A stretch of 64,000 bases of DNA. Origin: a bacterium. GTDB taxonomy: Bacteria > Hydrothermota > UBA3072 > JAPDKE01. The notes under the pieces were generated by a model that worked only from the letters and a program-made list of their open reading frames with translations, did no database searches and was not told the DNA's origin. A program made the position numbers and the translations under genes. Location: contig JAPDKE010000007.1 in the NCBI GenBank assembly GCA_029258725.1, positions 24,451 to 88,450 of the forward strand, in the 5' to 3' direction. How positions within the stretch are numbered: the stretch's first letter is position 1; each line of letters opens with the position of its first letter. Below are positions 44,435 to 56,223 of this stretch, piece after piece.

Positions 44435-46993
44435 TTAAATCTCTCCCCTCAATTCAGTCGTTATCCTGTAATACGGTCTTTCTCCCTTTTTGTGATACAA
44501 AATCTCAATCTTCATTCTCTCCTTCCTGAATGCAGGGAACTCAAGCCAGGAAAGGAGGGTCCAGGAAAGGGTCTCTTTAAACTCAATCCTTCCATCCCAT
44601 CCTGCCCTTATTCTCTTACCTGCATTTCCCCTCAGATAGCCTGAAAATATGCTCCTTTCATCCTCGTCCCTTCCTGCCTCAACACCAAAAACGGGCAAAA
44701 ATCCCCTCTTCCATTCAAAAAATACCCCCCTCTCTTTTCCCTCCTCCTTCCTCAAAAAGTAACCTCCCCTTTTCCCCTTTATGGAAATTCCAGCCTTGAA
44801 CTCCCATTCCTCCTCATAAAAATCCAGAAGGGAGAGTCTGTGGAATCTTCCTGAAAGATAAATTCCATGTTCAAGGGTCCCGTTGAAATCCATTTTTTCC
44901 TTCTCTCCAGCCACATAACTTCCATCCATCCTCCATATCCCCCTCCATGAAAGATTTCCATTCACCTCCTTTGATAAAATCCTCTCCCCCTCTCCCACAG
45001 GGACAAACTCTCTTATGTAATTCCCGTAAGGGTCCTCATAATAATGTCCAAGAGAATCCCTTGAATAATTCCCGGCACCCTCAGGAACTTCACGATAATG
45101 AACCTCATACTTTCTTCGCTCCACCTGACTCAATCCCATGAAGATATCTCCTGTGAGATTCTTCCACCTTACCGGCAACCTCAAAAAGAATTCATGCGTG
45201 ATGTTTCTTCCGGTGGGGGTGAGGGAAAAAATAGAATTCATTTTCAAAACAGGAGAATCCATGAATATCCTCCATTGCGTATCTTCCCTCCTTCTCCATC
45301 CACCGCCAAAAGCTATCCTTCCAATCCCGGCCCTTCCCTCAATCTTTTCTCTTATTTCCCCTTTGTTTTCTTCCCTCTCCCCTTCAATCCTTATCCTTCC
45401 CCACTCAACCCTTCCTCTCTCCCTTTTCAGGATTCTCGGTATGTTTTCCCACTGAACATCAAAAAAGAAGAATCTTGCACCGTAGAGTGTCTTTTTTAAA
45501 GAATCCATCATTCCGTAACCTGCTCTCATTTCAAGGAATGATAATGGGGAGATAGAAATAACACCCGATGCAAGTTTCTCAAAATCCTTCCTCTTCCACT
45601 CTCTTACAACCGGAGGAGCATCCTCCCTTTTTATGTATCCAGGGGTAAACCCGATGAGTTTTCCCTCAAAACCAATCCATCCCCTCTGCCATTTTCCGGA
45701 AAGTTCAACTTTTCCGCCCTTCCATTCCCCTGGAACGAACTTTCTCTCTGTTTTCTTCCCCTCAATCCTTCCCTTTATCCCGAAGGCATTGACATCCACA
45801 AAAATCTTTTCTTCATCCATGGGAAGATAGTTTTTCTTTCTTGCCACCCATTCTCCGTTCCCTTCCCCCACCCACTCATACCCTCCAAGTTCAGGATTGT
45901 ACCGGTAATTTCCCTTTCCCTCCCCCACCCATTCAAACGATACCTTCCATGAACCCTTCCGGTATCCCCGGTAGATATAAATTGAATCTATTTTATCGTA
46001 TTCCCCCTCTCCCTCCCCCACATATCTTCCTCCATCAACCCATGCAAGCAAGGATTCAGGATGGAAGGAAATAACCTTAAGGGATTCGTTTAAGGGATAC
46101 TCAACCGATTTCTCCACCCCTGCTTTTCCCCATTCTGTTTCTATTTCACCCCCAAAAATTCCCCTCCTCACATCCTCCGGAACTTCCATGAATTCAACAG
46201 CAATTTCCGTTTCAGGAGTTATATAAAGGGGAGGAAGGAAGTAAATCTCTCCTTCCTCCGCATCTATCCGGTAATAACCCCGTGGTATCTCCCTCCCATC
46301 TATGAAAACCCTTTCACTTCCTGGAATTATCCCCCCTTCTGTTAATTTATAGGGACCGCTCTTCCCATCTTCCCCCTCAATTATTTTCCTTGTCCATCTC
46401 CCCCTAGATATTCCCATAAATATACTCCCGTTTCCATACCTTCCTTTAATTCCGAGCAAATTCTCCTCATCCAGGTCACCTATTCTCAGGAAAAATCCTG
46501 GATTCTGTGCCTCAAAGTAAACCCTGTCTATCTCCCTTAAAACCTCACCCTCTCCAGCCAGGTTTTCATCAACAAGGAACACGTTTATATCCGTTTCCCC
46601 CATCCTTCCCCATCCCCTTACGTTTATCCCGTGGTCAACCTCAAATCCCATGGAGGAGAGACTTCCGCGGATGGTCCTTGTCCCCTCAAGTTTGAAACTT
46701 TCCTTTTTCTCCCTTAAAAATCTTTTTCTTTTTTCCCTCCACCGCATATATTCTTTTTCTATTTTGAAGGGAAGAAAATCATAGGAAATAAAAACTGTAT
46801 CCTTCGCGGTCAGGGGATGGAAAAACCTTATTTTTCCCTGATTGTAGTTTATTTCATAATCATGGTATCTTTTGAGAGTTTTTCCGTTGAGCAGGACGGT
46901 TTCGCTTTCAACAAATATGCTGGAATGGGGGAGGGAGTAAAGGTAACCTCCATTTCCGGTAAAGGCAAAGGTGAAGGAGAGAAGAAGGATCAT
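44435..46993 (-). CDS. large exported beta-rich protein with repeated V-x-E-G-x-G motif
   Basis: This 852-residue protein has a signal peptide (about 1-12). It has two copies of a motif G-x-x-L/I-x(4-6)-Y-x-I-x-(Y/A)-x-x-G-x-I-x-F, around 36-57 and 240-260. A short Gly/Glu motif recurs at YVGEGEGEYDK, WVGEGKGNYRY, WVGEGNGEWV, EVPEGAGNYSR and VPVGEGERI. The second half consists of alternating strands with aromatic ends, like an outer-membrane barrel. I do not recognise a named family. It overlaps the previous small gene by 4 bases and ends the purF operon. Confidence 0.65.
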   Translation of the reverse strand: MILLLSFTFAFTGNGGYLYSLPHSSIFVESETVLLNGKTLKRYHDYEINYNQGKIRFFHPLTAKDTVFISYDFLPFKIEKEYMRWREKRKRFLREKKESFKLEGTRTIRGSLSSMGFEVDHGINVRGWGRMGETDINVFLVDENLAGEGEVLREIDRVYFEAQNPGFFLRIGDLDEENLLGIKGRYGNGSIFMGISRGRWTRKIIEGEDGKSGPYKLTEGGIIPGSERVFIDGREIPRGYYRIDAEEGEIYFLPPLYITPETEIAVEFMEVPEDVRRGIFGGEIETEWGKAGVEKSVEYPLNESLKVISFHPESLLAWVDGGRYVGEGEGEYDKIDSIYIYRGYRKGSWKVSFEWVGEGKGNYRYNPELGGYEWVGEGNGEWVARKKNYLPMDEEKIFVDVNAFGIKGRIEGKKTERKFVPGEWKGGKVELSGKWQRGWIGFEGKLIGFTPGYIKREDAPPVVREWKRKDFEKLASGVISISPLSFLEMRAGYGMMDSLKKTLYGARFFFFDVQWENIPRILKRERGRVEWGRIRIEGEREENKGEIREKIEGRAGIGRIAFGGGWRRREDTQWRIFMDSPVLKMNSIFSLTPTGRNITHEFFLRLPVRWKNLTGDIFMGLSQVERRKYEVHYREVPEGAGNYSRDSLGHYYEDPYGNYIREFVPVGEGERILSKEVNGNLSWRGIWRMDGSYVAGEKEKMDFNGTLEHGIYLSGRFHRLSLLDFYEEEWEFKAGISIKGKRGGYFLRKEEGKERGVFFEWKRGFLPVFGVEAGRDEDERSIFSGYLRGNAGKRIRAGWDGRIEFKETLSWTLLSWLEFPAFRKERMKIEILYHKKGERPYYRITTELRGEI

Positions 46994-47526
46994 TGGATAA
47001 TCAAGGTATCAGGCTTGAGGATGTAGAGTTTCTCACGAATCATTTTTATCCGCACAGCACCGGGAGGAAATGGGAAAAGATATCCCTTTTTCTTACCCAG
47101 GAGTCTTCCATGTATATCAAGCATAAAATCAAGGGAATCAACAAGGACATGCAGGGTGTCTCCCACGATTTCCAGATGTCTCACATCACCATCCCATATC
47201 CTTCTCCAGTTCCCCTCCTGTGTCTCATACACATCTATTCCCTTATTTATAACCAGAAGAAAACCCTCCCCTGCCCTTATTTTTCTTCCATATCTTTCAA
47301 GTCTCCCAAGGATTCTTCCACTCCCATCGTATCGGGTTATCGTTCCATTTCCTTCAAGAACCCAGAGGGAAAAACCATCGGAGTCAATGGATAAGGGAGA
47401 GGAAAGCGAGAGAAAGGGTTTTCCATTGCGGTATATTATTCCTTCCTGCGAGAGGATGTAAACTCTTCCCTGAAAATCAACGGCAAAGTCAACAGGAGAG
47501 GGGACAAAAAAGAAGACAAATATCAT
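46990..47526 (-). CDS. small exported propeller-like protein
   Basis: This 178-residue protein has a hydrophobic start (MIFVFFFVPSP) and short repeats such as VDFQGRVYILSQEG, IDSDGFSLWVLEGNG and ITRYDGSG, which resemble half a beta-propeller. It overlaps purF by 4 bases and the next gene by 4. It may work with the large exported protein after it, since both are coupled in translation. Function unknown. Confidence 0.6.
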   Translation of the reverse strand: MIFVFFFVPSPVDFAVDFQGRVYILSQEGIIYRNGKPFLSLSSPLSIDSDGFSLWVLEGNGTITRYDGSGRILGRLERYGRKIRAGEGFLLVINKGIDVYETQEGNWRRIWDGDVRHLEIVGDTLHVLVDSLDFMLDIHGRLLGKKKGYLFPFPPGAVRIKMIREKLYILKPDTLIIQ

Positions 47527-48941
47527 TCCTTTCTTTTCCTGTCCTCCTCGATCATGCGCAGCATATCCTCAGGGACGTCGGTCGGATACTCCCCGGTGAA
47601 GCAGGCGGTGCAGAAGGACATTTCCTTCTCCCCCTTAACACCCCTTATAAGTCCATCAACCGTCTGATATACGAGTTCATCTGCCCCTATTATGTGCTTT
47701 ATTTCCTCAACCGTCCGGTTTCTTGCGATGAATTCTCCCCTTGTCTGCATGTCTATTCCGTAAAGACAGGGATACCTTAAGGGTGGGGAATAGGAGGCGA
47801 AGTAAACTTCTGATGCCCCCGTACTTCTTATGAGTTCTATTATCTGCCTGGATGTGTGTCCTCTCACTATTGAATCGTCAACGACAAGAACCTTCTTCCC
47901 TGCAAGTTCAAACCGCATGGGGTTGAGTTTCATCCTGACAGATGAACTTCTTTCTCTATCGGTGGGCATGATAAAGGTCCTGCCTATGTATCTATTTTTT
48001 ATCAATCCCTCCCGGTACGGGATGTTTAACTCCTCCGCAAGTGCAAGTGCTGCTGCCCTTGATGTATCAGGGACGGGGATCACAACATCAGGTATAATTC
48101 CCCTCTCTTTTATGAGTTTTGCAAGTTCCCTTCCAAGCCTTAACCTTGCCTCATAAACACTTATTCCATCTATCACAGAATCAGGTCTTGCAAAGTAAAC
48201 CCACTCAAATATGCATGGGGTGTGTGTTTCTTCTCTGATTTTCCGCCTTACGACTTCTCTCTCCCTCGTTATAAAAACCGCCTCACCCGGTTTTATATCT
48301 CCAAGGAATTCAAACTCCAGGACATCAAGTGCCACTGATTCTGATGCAAATATGAATTCTTCTCCTCTCTTTCCAAAAACAATGGGTTTTATTCCATGAG
48401 GATCCCTGAACGCAAGCAACCCCTTGTCCCTTATTATTGCAACAACCGAATAACTTCCAAGGAGCCTTTCATAAGTCCTTTCAAGAGCGGAGAAAAGACC
48501 ATCAACGGAAAAATCTCCCTCCTTTTCAAGTTCGTATGCAAGAACATTGAGAATTGCCTCAACATCGCATCGGGAGTTGAGGTGCCTGCGGTTTTTCTCT
48601 TCAAGTTCTCTTTTCAGAGAAAAGTAGTTTATAATGTTCCCGTTGTGCGCCATTGCAATGCCGTAGGGCATGTTCACATAGAAGGGCTGTGCATCCTCCG
48701 CTCCCCCACCTCCGACTGTTGGATATCTTACATGTCCTATTCCTATCTCTCCCCTGAGATAGGAGGCATGCTTCTCACCAAATACATCCCTCACAAGTCC
48801 GTTTCCCTTCTTCATGTTAAATCTTCCGGAATAGGTTATTATCCCGCTTGAGTCCTGTCCTCTGTGCTGGATTGCGAGGAGACCGGTGTATATATCATAG
48901 AAGACATCCTTATTTCCGTATATACCTATGAACCCGCACAT
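47523..48941 (-). CDS. purF: amidophosphoribosyltransferase
   Basis: At 472 residues it begins MCGFIGI with the catalytic Cys2 of the glutaminase domain and no propeptide, unlike Bacillus-type enzymes. The phosphoribosyltransferase domain has VLVVDDSIVRGHTS. C-terminal Cys residues in CTACFTGEYP and Cys in YPCLYGIDM suggest iron-sulfur ligands. It makes 5-phosphoribosylamine, the first step of purine synthesis. It overlaps fmt by one base (TAATG). Confidence 0.93.
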   Translation of the reverse strand: MCGFIGIYGNKDVFYDIYTGLLAIQHRGQDSSGIITYSGRFNMKKGNGLVRDVFGEKHASYLRGEIGIGHVRYPTVGGGGAEDAQPFYVNMPYGIAMAHNGNIINYFSLKRELEEKNRRHLNSRCDVEAILNVLAYELEKEGDFSVDGLFSALERTYERLLGSYSVVAIIRDKGLLAFRDPHGIKPIVFGKRGEEFIFASESVALDVLEFEFLGDIKPGEAVFITREREVVRRKIREETHTPCIFEWVYFARPDSVIDGISVYEARLRLGRELAKLIKERGIIPDVVIPVPDTSRAAALALAEELNIPYREGLIKNRYIGRTFIMPTDRERSSSVRMKLNPMRFELAGKKVLVVDDSIVRGHTSRQIIELIRSTGASEVYFASYSPPLRYPCLYGIDMQTRGEFIARNRTVEEIKHIIGADELVYQTVDGLIRGVKGEKEMSFCTACFTGEYPTDVPEDMLRMIEEDRKRKE

Positions 48942-49876
48942 TATCCATTCCTTATTATTTCTCCAACCTTAACCCTGTATCCATTTATGAAGGACTGGGC
49001 ATCCATCTTCCTTCTTCCCTCAGGGTGAACCTCCTTTATTCCAACAAGCCCGCCATTGGCCGAGACCAGGATATACCCGCCTCTTAAGGAGACAATCTTG
49101 CCAGGGGTCGTTGATGCCCCCTTGAGTGCAACTGCCCTGTATATCTTGAGCCTCTCATTTCTGAAGGTTGCATACGCCCCTGGTTCGTATGCAAGCCCCC
49201 TTATCTTGTTCACAATCTTCCATGCAGGATTGTTCCAGTCAATTGCCCTCTCTTCTTTCTTTATCTTGGGTGCAAACGTTGCCTTTTCCTCGTCCTGTGG
49301 AGTTCTTGGTAATTCCTCTCCAGCCTCTATGAGTTCAAGAACCTCAAGGATTGCCTCTGCACCAAGCAATGCAAGTCTTCTTTCAAGTTCTGTGTACACC
49401 TCAAACGGATATATCTCGGTCTCTCTCTGAATTATTATGTCTCCCGCATCCATTTTTTCATTCATCCAGAAGACAGTAACCCCTGTTTTTTCCTCTCCGT
49501 TCATTATCGCCCTCTGTATGGGGGCAGCACCACGGTAGAGGGGAAGAAGGGAGGGGTGGATGTTCAGGGGGTATTCAACCGCGTTGATAACCTTTAGTGG
49601 AAGTATTTCACCAAATCCTGCAAGCACAATGACATTTGCCTTCCTTCTCTTCATTCTCATCGTGAGGGAACGGACGCTTTCCTCTCCTTCATACCCGAAA
49701 ACATCAAGCCCAACGCTATCCGCAAACTCTCCAACAGGTGTTGGAAGAACCTGGCGACCTCTTCCTTTTCTCTTCGGCGGTTTCGTTACAACGAGTTCTA
49801 TCTCCTTCTTTGCGTCATAGAGTGCTTTGAGGATGATCTTTGAATATTCCGATGAACCAAAGAATGCTATTCTCAT
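48941..49876 (-). CDS. fmt: methionyl-tRNA formyltransferase
   Basis: This 311-residue protein has the formyltransferase core with LNIHPSLLPLYRGAAPIQRA, TGVTVFWMNEKMDAGDII and the C-terminal OB-like domain (YEPGAYATFRNERLKIYRA). It formylates initiator Met-tRNA using 10-formyl-THF, which marks this part as bacterial. It overlaps yajC by 4 bases and purF by 1. Confidence 0.94.
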   Translation of the reverse strand: MRIAFFGSSEYSKIILKALYDAKKEIELVVTKPPKRKGRGRQVLPTPVGEFADSVGLDVFGYEGEESVRSLTMRMKRRKANVIVLAGFGEILPLKVINAVEYPLNIHPSLLPLYRGAAPIQRAIMNGEEKTGVTVFWMNEKMDAGDIIIQRETEIYPFEVYTELERRLALLGAEAILEVLELIEAGEELPRTPQDEEKATFAPKIKKEERAIDWNNPAWKIVNKIRGLAYEPGAYATFRNERLKIYRAVALKGASTTPGKIVSLRGGYILVSANGGLVGIKEVHPEGRRKMDAQSFINGYRVKVGEIIRNG

Positions 49877-50148
49877 TTTTCCCTCTCCTTTTTTAACCTT
49901 GCCACTGCAACCCTGTCAACCACTATTTCAGTCTTCGGGGCGACTTTTATTTTTACGGTATCTTCCTTCAGTTCCACTATCTCTCCATGGATGCCTCCCG
50001 TGGTTACGACCTTGTCTCCCTTTTTGAGATTTTTTATGAGTTCCATATGTTCACGCTGTTTTTTCTGTGCGGGGTAGATGATGAAGAAGTAAAAAATACC
50101 AAGCATTAAAAGAATAAAGATAAAAGAAACAGGGTCTCCTTTACCCAT
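49873..50148 (-). CDS. yajC: preprotein translocase subunit YajC
   Basis: This 91-residue protein has one transmembrane helix (about 7-24), then KKQREHMELIKNLKKGDKVVTTGGIHGEI, split here by its family landmarks PAQKKQRE and GDKVVTTGG. YajC associates with SecDF in the inner membrane. It lies after tgt, a common tgt-yajC order in bacteria, with an 8-base overlap. Confidence 0.93.
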   Translation of the reverse strand: MGKGDPVSFIFILLMLGIFYFFIIYPAQKKQREHMELIKNLKKGDKVVTTGGIHGEIVELKEDTVKIKVAPKTEIVVDRVAVARLKKEREK

Positions 50149-51253
50149 GCATTCCTCCTTTTACCTTTTCACTCCATTCCTTGAAGTCTCCCTTTTTTAT
50201 ATGTTCCCTTGCCTCCCTCATGAGTTCCATGAAAAAATGAAGGTTATGTATGGTTCCAAGGCGCTGTGCAAGCAGTTCATGTGTGACAAAAAGATGCCTT
50301 ATGTATGCCCGTGTAAAGGTCCTGCATACATAGCATGAGCAGTTTTCATCAATGGGAGAGAAATCCTCTTTATACTTTGCATTCTTTATGTTTATCTTTC
50401 CATGCCATGTGTAGAGGGTTCCTGTTCTTCCATTTCTTGTGGGAATCACGCAGTCAAAAAGGTCCACTCCAAAGGAGATGCAGTCCAGAAGGTCCCGGGG
50501 TTCTCCAACCCCCATAAGGTATCTTATTTTATCCTCCGGAAGCAAACTCGCGGTATATGAAGAAATATCAAGCAGCTCCTCCTTTGATTCCCCAACTGCA
50601 ACCCCTCCTATGGAGTATCCATCAAATTCCAGGGAAACGGTTTCCTCAACTGCAAGTTTTCTTAAATCGTGATATGTGCTTCCCTGGACTATACCAAAGA
50701 GCGCCTGATGGGTTCCTCTTTCCTCATGAATTTTTTTGGAAATCCTTGCCCATTCAATTGTCTTTTTAACTGCCTTTTCTGCTTCCTTTTTTGATACCGG
50801 ATAGGGAGGGCATATATCAAGGGGATGGATTATATCGCTTCCCAGAGAATACTGTATTTCAAGGACCTTTTCAGGGGTTAAGAAATGTTTTGAACCATCA
50901 AAAGGGGAAGCGAAAACAACACCATCCTCTTTTATTTCCCTTATATCGGAAAGGGAAAATACCTGAAAACCTCCTGAATCTGTTACTATGGGTCTTTCCC
51001 ATCCCATGAATTTATGCAACCCCCCTGCCTTTTCTATTATTTCCACTCCCGGTCGTGTATACAGGTGAAGTGTATTGCATATAACCGTATTCACACCTAT
51101 TTCCACCAGTTCTTTCGGAGTCATGGTCTTCACATTTGCGAGGGTGGCAACGGGCATAAAACAGGGTGTTTCTATCTCTCCATGCGGTGTTAAAAATACT
51201 CCAGCCCTCGCCTCTGTATCTCTATCCCTGGCGATTACCTTAAAATCAAAAAT
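50141..51253 (-). CDS. tgt: tRNA-guanine transglycosylase (start codon unclear)
   Basis: The catalytic core is complete: DSGGFQVFS (Asp), GIVQGSTYHDLR, VIPTRNGRTG, and zinc ligands CSCYVC plus a later His. It exchanges guanine 34 for preQ1 in queuosine synthesis. Homology runs upstream of the first ATG (51157) through VIARDRDTEARAGVFLTPHG, so the true start is further out. The frame is open only to 51253, where ATT lies 7 bases after GGAGG. With one more T in the TTTT run near 51243-51246, a TTG start at 51249 would read MIFKVIARD, the usual N-terminus. So either ATT is used or a base is missing. Confidence 0.92.
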   Translation of the reverse strand: MFDFKVIARDRDTEARAGVFLTPHGEIETPCFMPVATLANVKTMTPKELVEIGVNTVICNTLHLYTRPGVEIIEKAGGLHKFMGWERPIVTDSGGFQVFSLSDIREIKEDGVVFASPFDGSKHFLTPEKVLEIQYSLGSDIIHPLDICPPYPVSKKEAEKAVKKTIEWARISKKIHEERGTHQALFGIVQGSTYHDLRKLAVEETVSLEFDGYSIGGVAVGESKEELLDISSYTASLLPEDKIRYLMGVGEPRDLLDCISFGVDLFDCVIPTRNGRTGTLYTWHGKINIKNAKYKEDFSPIDENCSCYVCRTFTRAYIRHLFVTHELLAQRLGTIHNLHFFMELMREAREHIKKGDFKEWSEKVKGGMHG

Positions 51254-51290
51254 TTACCCACCTCCGAGGACCTAATTTTTTACTAAAAAG

Positions 51291-51362
51291 AGCGGGCAAC
51301 GGGATTCGAACCCGCGACACCGAGCTTGGGAAGCTCGTACTCTACCACTGAGCTATGCCCGC
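51291..51362 (-). tRNA. tRNA-Gly(CCC)
   Basis: Minus strand cloverleaf: acceptor GCGGGCA/TGCCCGC, D stem GCTC/GAGT, anticodon stem CGAGC/GCTCG with loop TTCCCAA and anticodon CCC, T stem GCGGG/CCCGT. CCA is not encoded. tgt begins about 38 bases downstream with no separate promoter seen, so they probably share a transcript. Confidence 0.93.
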
Positions 51363-51370
51363 CTATTATA

Positions 51371-51400
51371 TTTATAATATAATACCCCTGAATTTGTCAA
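51371..51400 (-). promoter_or_regulatory. promoter of tRNA-Gly and tgt operon
   Basis: Minus strand TTGACA at 51395-51400, 18-base spacer, TATAAA at 51371-51376. The tRNA starts 9 bases later. Confidence 0.6.
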
Positions 51401-51411
51401 GGGGTAGTTTT

Positions 51412-53204
51412 TCATTTTATAACCATTACTTTTTCGGTTTTTTCTCTCCCTGTGTTTAGTTTTATAAAATATACCCCTGGAAGGTGAGGATTCCATTTAA
51501 AGACATGGTGCCCCACGGTCATCTTTTCTTTATGTATCTCTTTTACCATCCTTCCATAAAGATTGTAAGCCCTTATGGAAACGTCACATCTTTTCGAGAG
51601 ATAAAATTCAACAATTATTTCCTGACCCAGAGAAGATACGGCGAGCTTTTCTACGGGGTTATCGGAAATACCCGAGGGCACTATGGAGAAGTTTCCGTTG
51701 CTTTCGTCCTCATCTATTATGCTATCGGAGGCATCCAGTGCCTCTATCCTCACACGGCATGTTGTGGAATTTATGTTTGGCACAGTCCATGCATAGGATG
51801 TTTCCGCAGGGGAAAGGTTGTATGCTATGGTTTCTGGATAGGATGTGCCTCCATCGGTGGATAAGAGAAGTGTGTAAGAGGCAAGGGAAGGGTGGGGATA
51901 AGACTTCCACCTAATTTGCTCCACTGAACCCCCTGATAGGACTTCACCACCATCAGGACTTTTGATTTCCACAATAATTCCATCTACCACAAAAACATGT
52001 TGTCGTAGTATCCATAGGAAGCGCATATCACCTCGCACATTCCGTCTCCATCCACATCCGCAATGGCAGGAGATGAATATATGCTGGCATTTACCGTGAT
52101 ATACCACAGAACGCTTCCATCCTCTCCGTTTAAGGAGTGGAAGGTTCCATCTTCCGAACCGAACATAATCTCCATTTTTCCGTCTCCATCCACGTCCGCG
52201 ATGGCAGGGGATGAGTATATTCCTCCCCCAGAGAAGTATTTCCACACAACGCTTCCATCCTCTCCATTAAGTGCATAAAGGGTGTCGTCCCAGGAACCGA
52301 AAGCCACCTCGCAGTTTCCATCCCCATCTATATCGCCCACGGCCGGTGAGGATTCCACCACACCTCCTGTTCTGTAAGACCAGAGCACCGTATCCATGGT
52401 TATCACATAAAAAACGCTATCGTGAGAACCAAAGAGAATATCAAGACTGCCGTCTCCATCCACATCAAAAACTGCGGGAGAAGCGGTGATGGATGCTCCG
52501 GTGGAATACGATACAAGCAGGCTTTCTGCAACAACATCATAAACACGCATCTTACCATCGCTTGATGTAAACACCACATCCAGGATGCTGTCTCCATTCA
52601 TGTCTGCAAGAGCGGGAGAGGAGTAAATTCCATTTCCTGTGTTTACAGAGTCTATAAGGGTTCCTGTGGCTGCACTGAGAATGTAAAGAATGCCATCCAG
52701 AGAGCCGAAGACCACCTCTGGAACACCATCTGTATTTACATGCCCCACAACGGGAGAAGACGCCACTGCTCCTCCGGTTGCGAATGACCATATAAGAGTG
52801 CCATCCGTCCCATTCAGGGCATAGAGAGAGTTATCGTAAGAACCAATAAGCACATCCGGTATGCTATCGCGGTTTATGTCATACAGGGCTGGAGAGGACG
52901 TAACCCAGTCTCCAGTGGTATATATCCAGAGAAGGCTGCCGGAGTCTCCATTTATTGCATATATACTGAAATCGTTTGCACCACACACCACCTCAGGAAT
53001 ACCATCGCCATCTATATCACCCAGAGAAGGGGAGGAGAACACTCCAGAGGAGATGGAATATGTCCACAGAAAATGGTATTCGCTCATGTTGCCCGTAAGT
53101 GGAGAGAAGCCTGTATGGTTCAGGTCGTGGTGAAAAACAGTCCAGAGGGAATCGGATGGGTACTGTCCCATTATCAAAAAATAAAAAATAAAAAGATGAA
53201 GCAT
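51412..53204 (-). CDS. exported FG-GAP/PQQ propeller protein with sorting-type tail, frame broken
   Basis: The frame from 53204 has a signal peptide and eight repeats of about 45 residues (SSPAIADVDGDG, E-V/I-x-F-G-S, LYALNGEDGSVVW). It stops at 51984. A second frame continues from about 51998 with FVVDGIIVEIKSPDGGEVLSGG, a Kre9/Ser-Thr-anchor-like domain, and a tail with AYNLYGRMVKEI and PGVYFIKLNTG ending KVMVIK, a type IX-like sorting domain. One more T in the T5 run near 51991-51995 would join them as YYDNMFFVVDG, giving one protein of about 596 residues. It is exported and may bind calcium through DxDGDG loops. Confidence 0.75.
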
Positions 53205-53234
53205 AAGAACCTCCTTGTGGGTTGAATTTTTCTC

Positions 53235-53263
53235 ATTTTACTTGAGATTTTTGTATATGTCAA
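53235..53263 (-). promoter_or_regulatory. promoter of the FG-GAP protein
   Basis: Minus strand TTGACA at 53258-53263, 17-base spacer, TAAAAT at 53235-53240, then a leader of about 25 bases with AAGGAGG before ATG 53204. It overlaps the end of the TauE-like gene. Confidence 0.55.
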
Positions 53264-53999
53264 TTCCAAAGGTGTGCACGGAAAAGAACCAGGAATGCAA
53301 GTATAAGAATTAAGAAGGAGAGTAAGAATTCAAGCCAGGCAGGTTTTGTCCTGAGGGAAATCTTCCCCCCTGCCCTTGCCCCCAGGATGGACCCGAGGAG
53401 AACAACCACTGCATAAAGGAAAGGAATATCCCCCCTTTCCCAGTAAACAAACATCCCTGCAAGGGCTGTGAATATTGTGACAAAAAGAGAGGTTGCTATT
53501 GCCTTTCTTATGTCCAGTCCCATTATCTTCAAGAATGGAGGAAATAGTGCCCCTCCACTCCCTCCCCTCATTCCAATAACAAAATTGAGGAGAAATGTTC
53601 CCGAAAGGATTTTTCCGCAGGATGGTTTTATTTTCCTGGCAAGCCGTGGTGCGAGTCTCTGAAGGTGGATTCCGGGTATGGTTAAAAGAGAGATGATAAC
53701 GAAAATAATTGCAAGGAGTTTTTCAGAAACGGCTCCTGCGAGAAATGCACCTGAAAGAGAACCAAGGATACCTCCTGGAATCATGCAGCAACCCGTCCTC
53801 AAATCTATGTTTCTTCTGTGGGTGAATGCACCAACCATGGATGAGAAGGGAATCACAACCAGGTTTATTCCAAAAGAAGAAATAAGGGGGAGCCCTGCAA
53901 GGTGAAGCAAAGGTATCCTTACAGAACCTCCCCCTATCCCGAACATCCCGCTCATGAATCCTGCAAGGAAACCTATCCCGGCATAGAGAAGAAGGTGCA

Positions 54000-54000
<1 letters not shown>
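53260..54000 (-). CDS. TauE/SafE family permease
   Basis: This 246-residue protein has about eight hydrophobic segments. It has the family's duplicated Gly-rich motif GFLAGFMSGMFGIGGGSVRIP at the N-terminus (written here in two parts: GFLAGFMSGM and FGIGGGSVRIP) and GMRGGSGGALFPPFL in the second half. These proteins move anions such as sulfite, sulfoacetate or other sulfur compounds. The substrate is unknown. The GTG start overlaps the ligA stop (TAGTG). Confidence 0.82.
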
Positions 54001-56030
<2,030 letters not shown>

Positions 56031-56035
56031 TTAAA

Positions 56036-56064
56036 ATAATAATCTTTTTTCTTCACGACTTCAA
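56036..56064 (-). promoter_or_regulatory. promoter of ligA
   Basis: Minus strand TTGAAG at 56059-56064, 17-base spacer, TATTAT at 56036-56041, then about 30 bases of leader with AAGGAGGGG. Confidence 0.45.
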
Positions 56065-56223
56065 CCCCGGATTTCTCCTCAAAAATAATGTTTCCCCAGA
56101 GTTTCCTTCCTGACCAAAGACGGGTTAAGACCCTGAGGGAGGGCGCCCTGTAAGGCGAAAAATGGAGGAACAGAACATACAAAATACAGGTGGATAAAAA
56201 TCCCTAACCCAATCCAAGAACCC

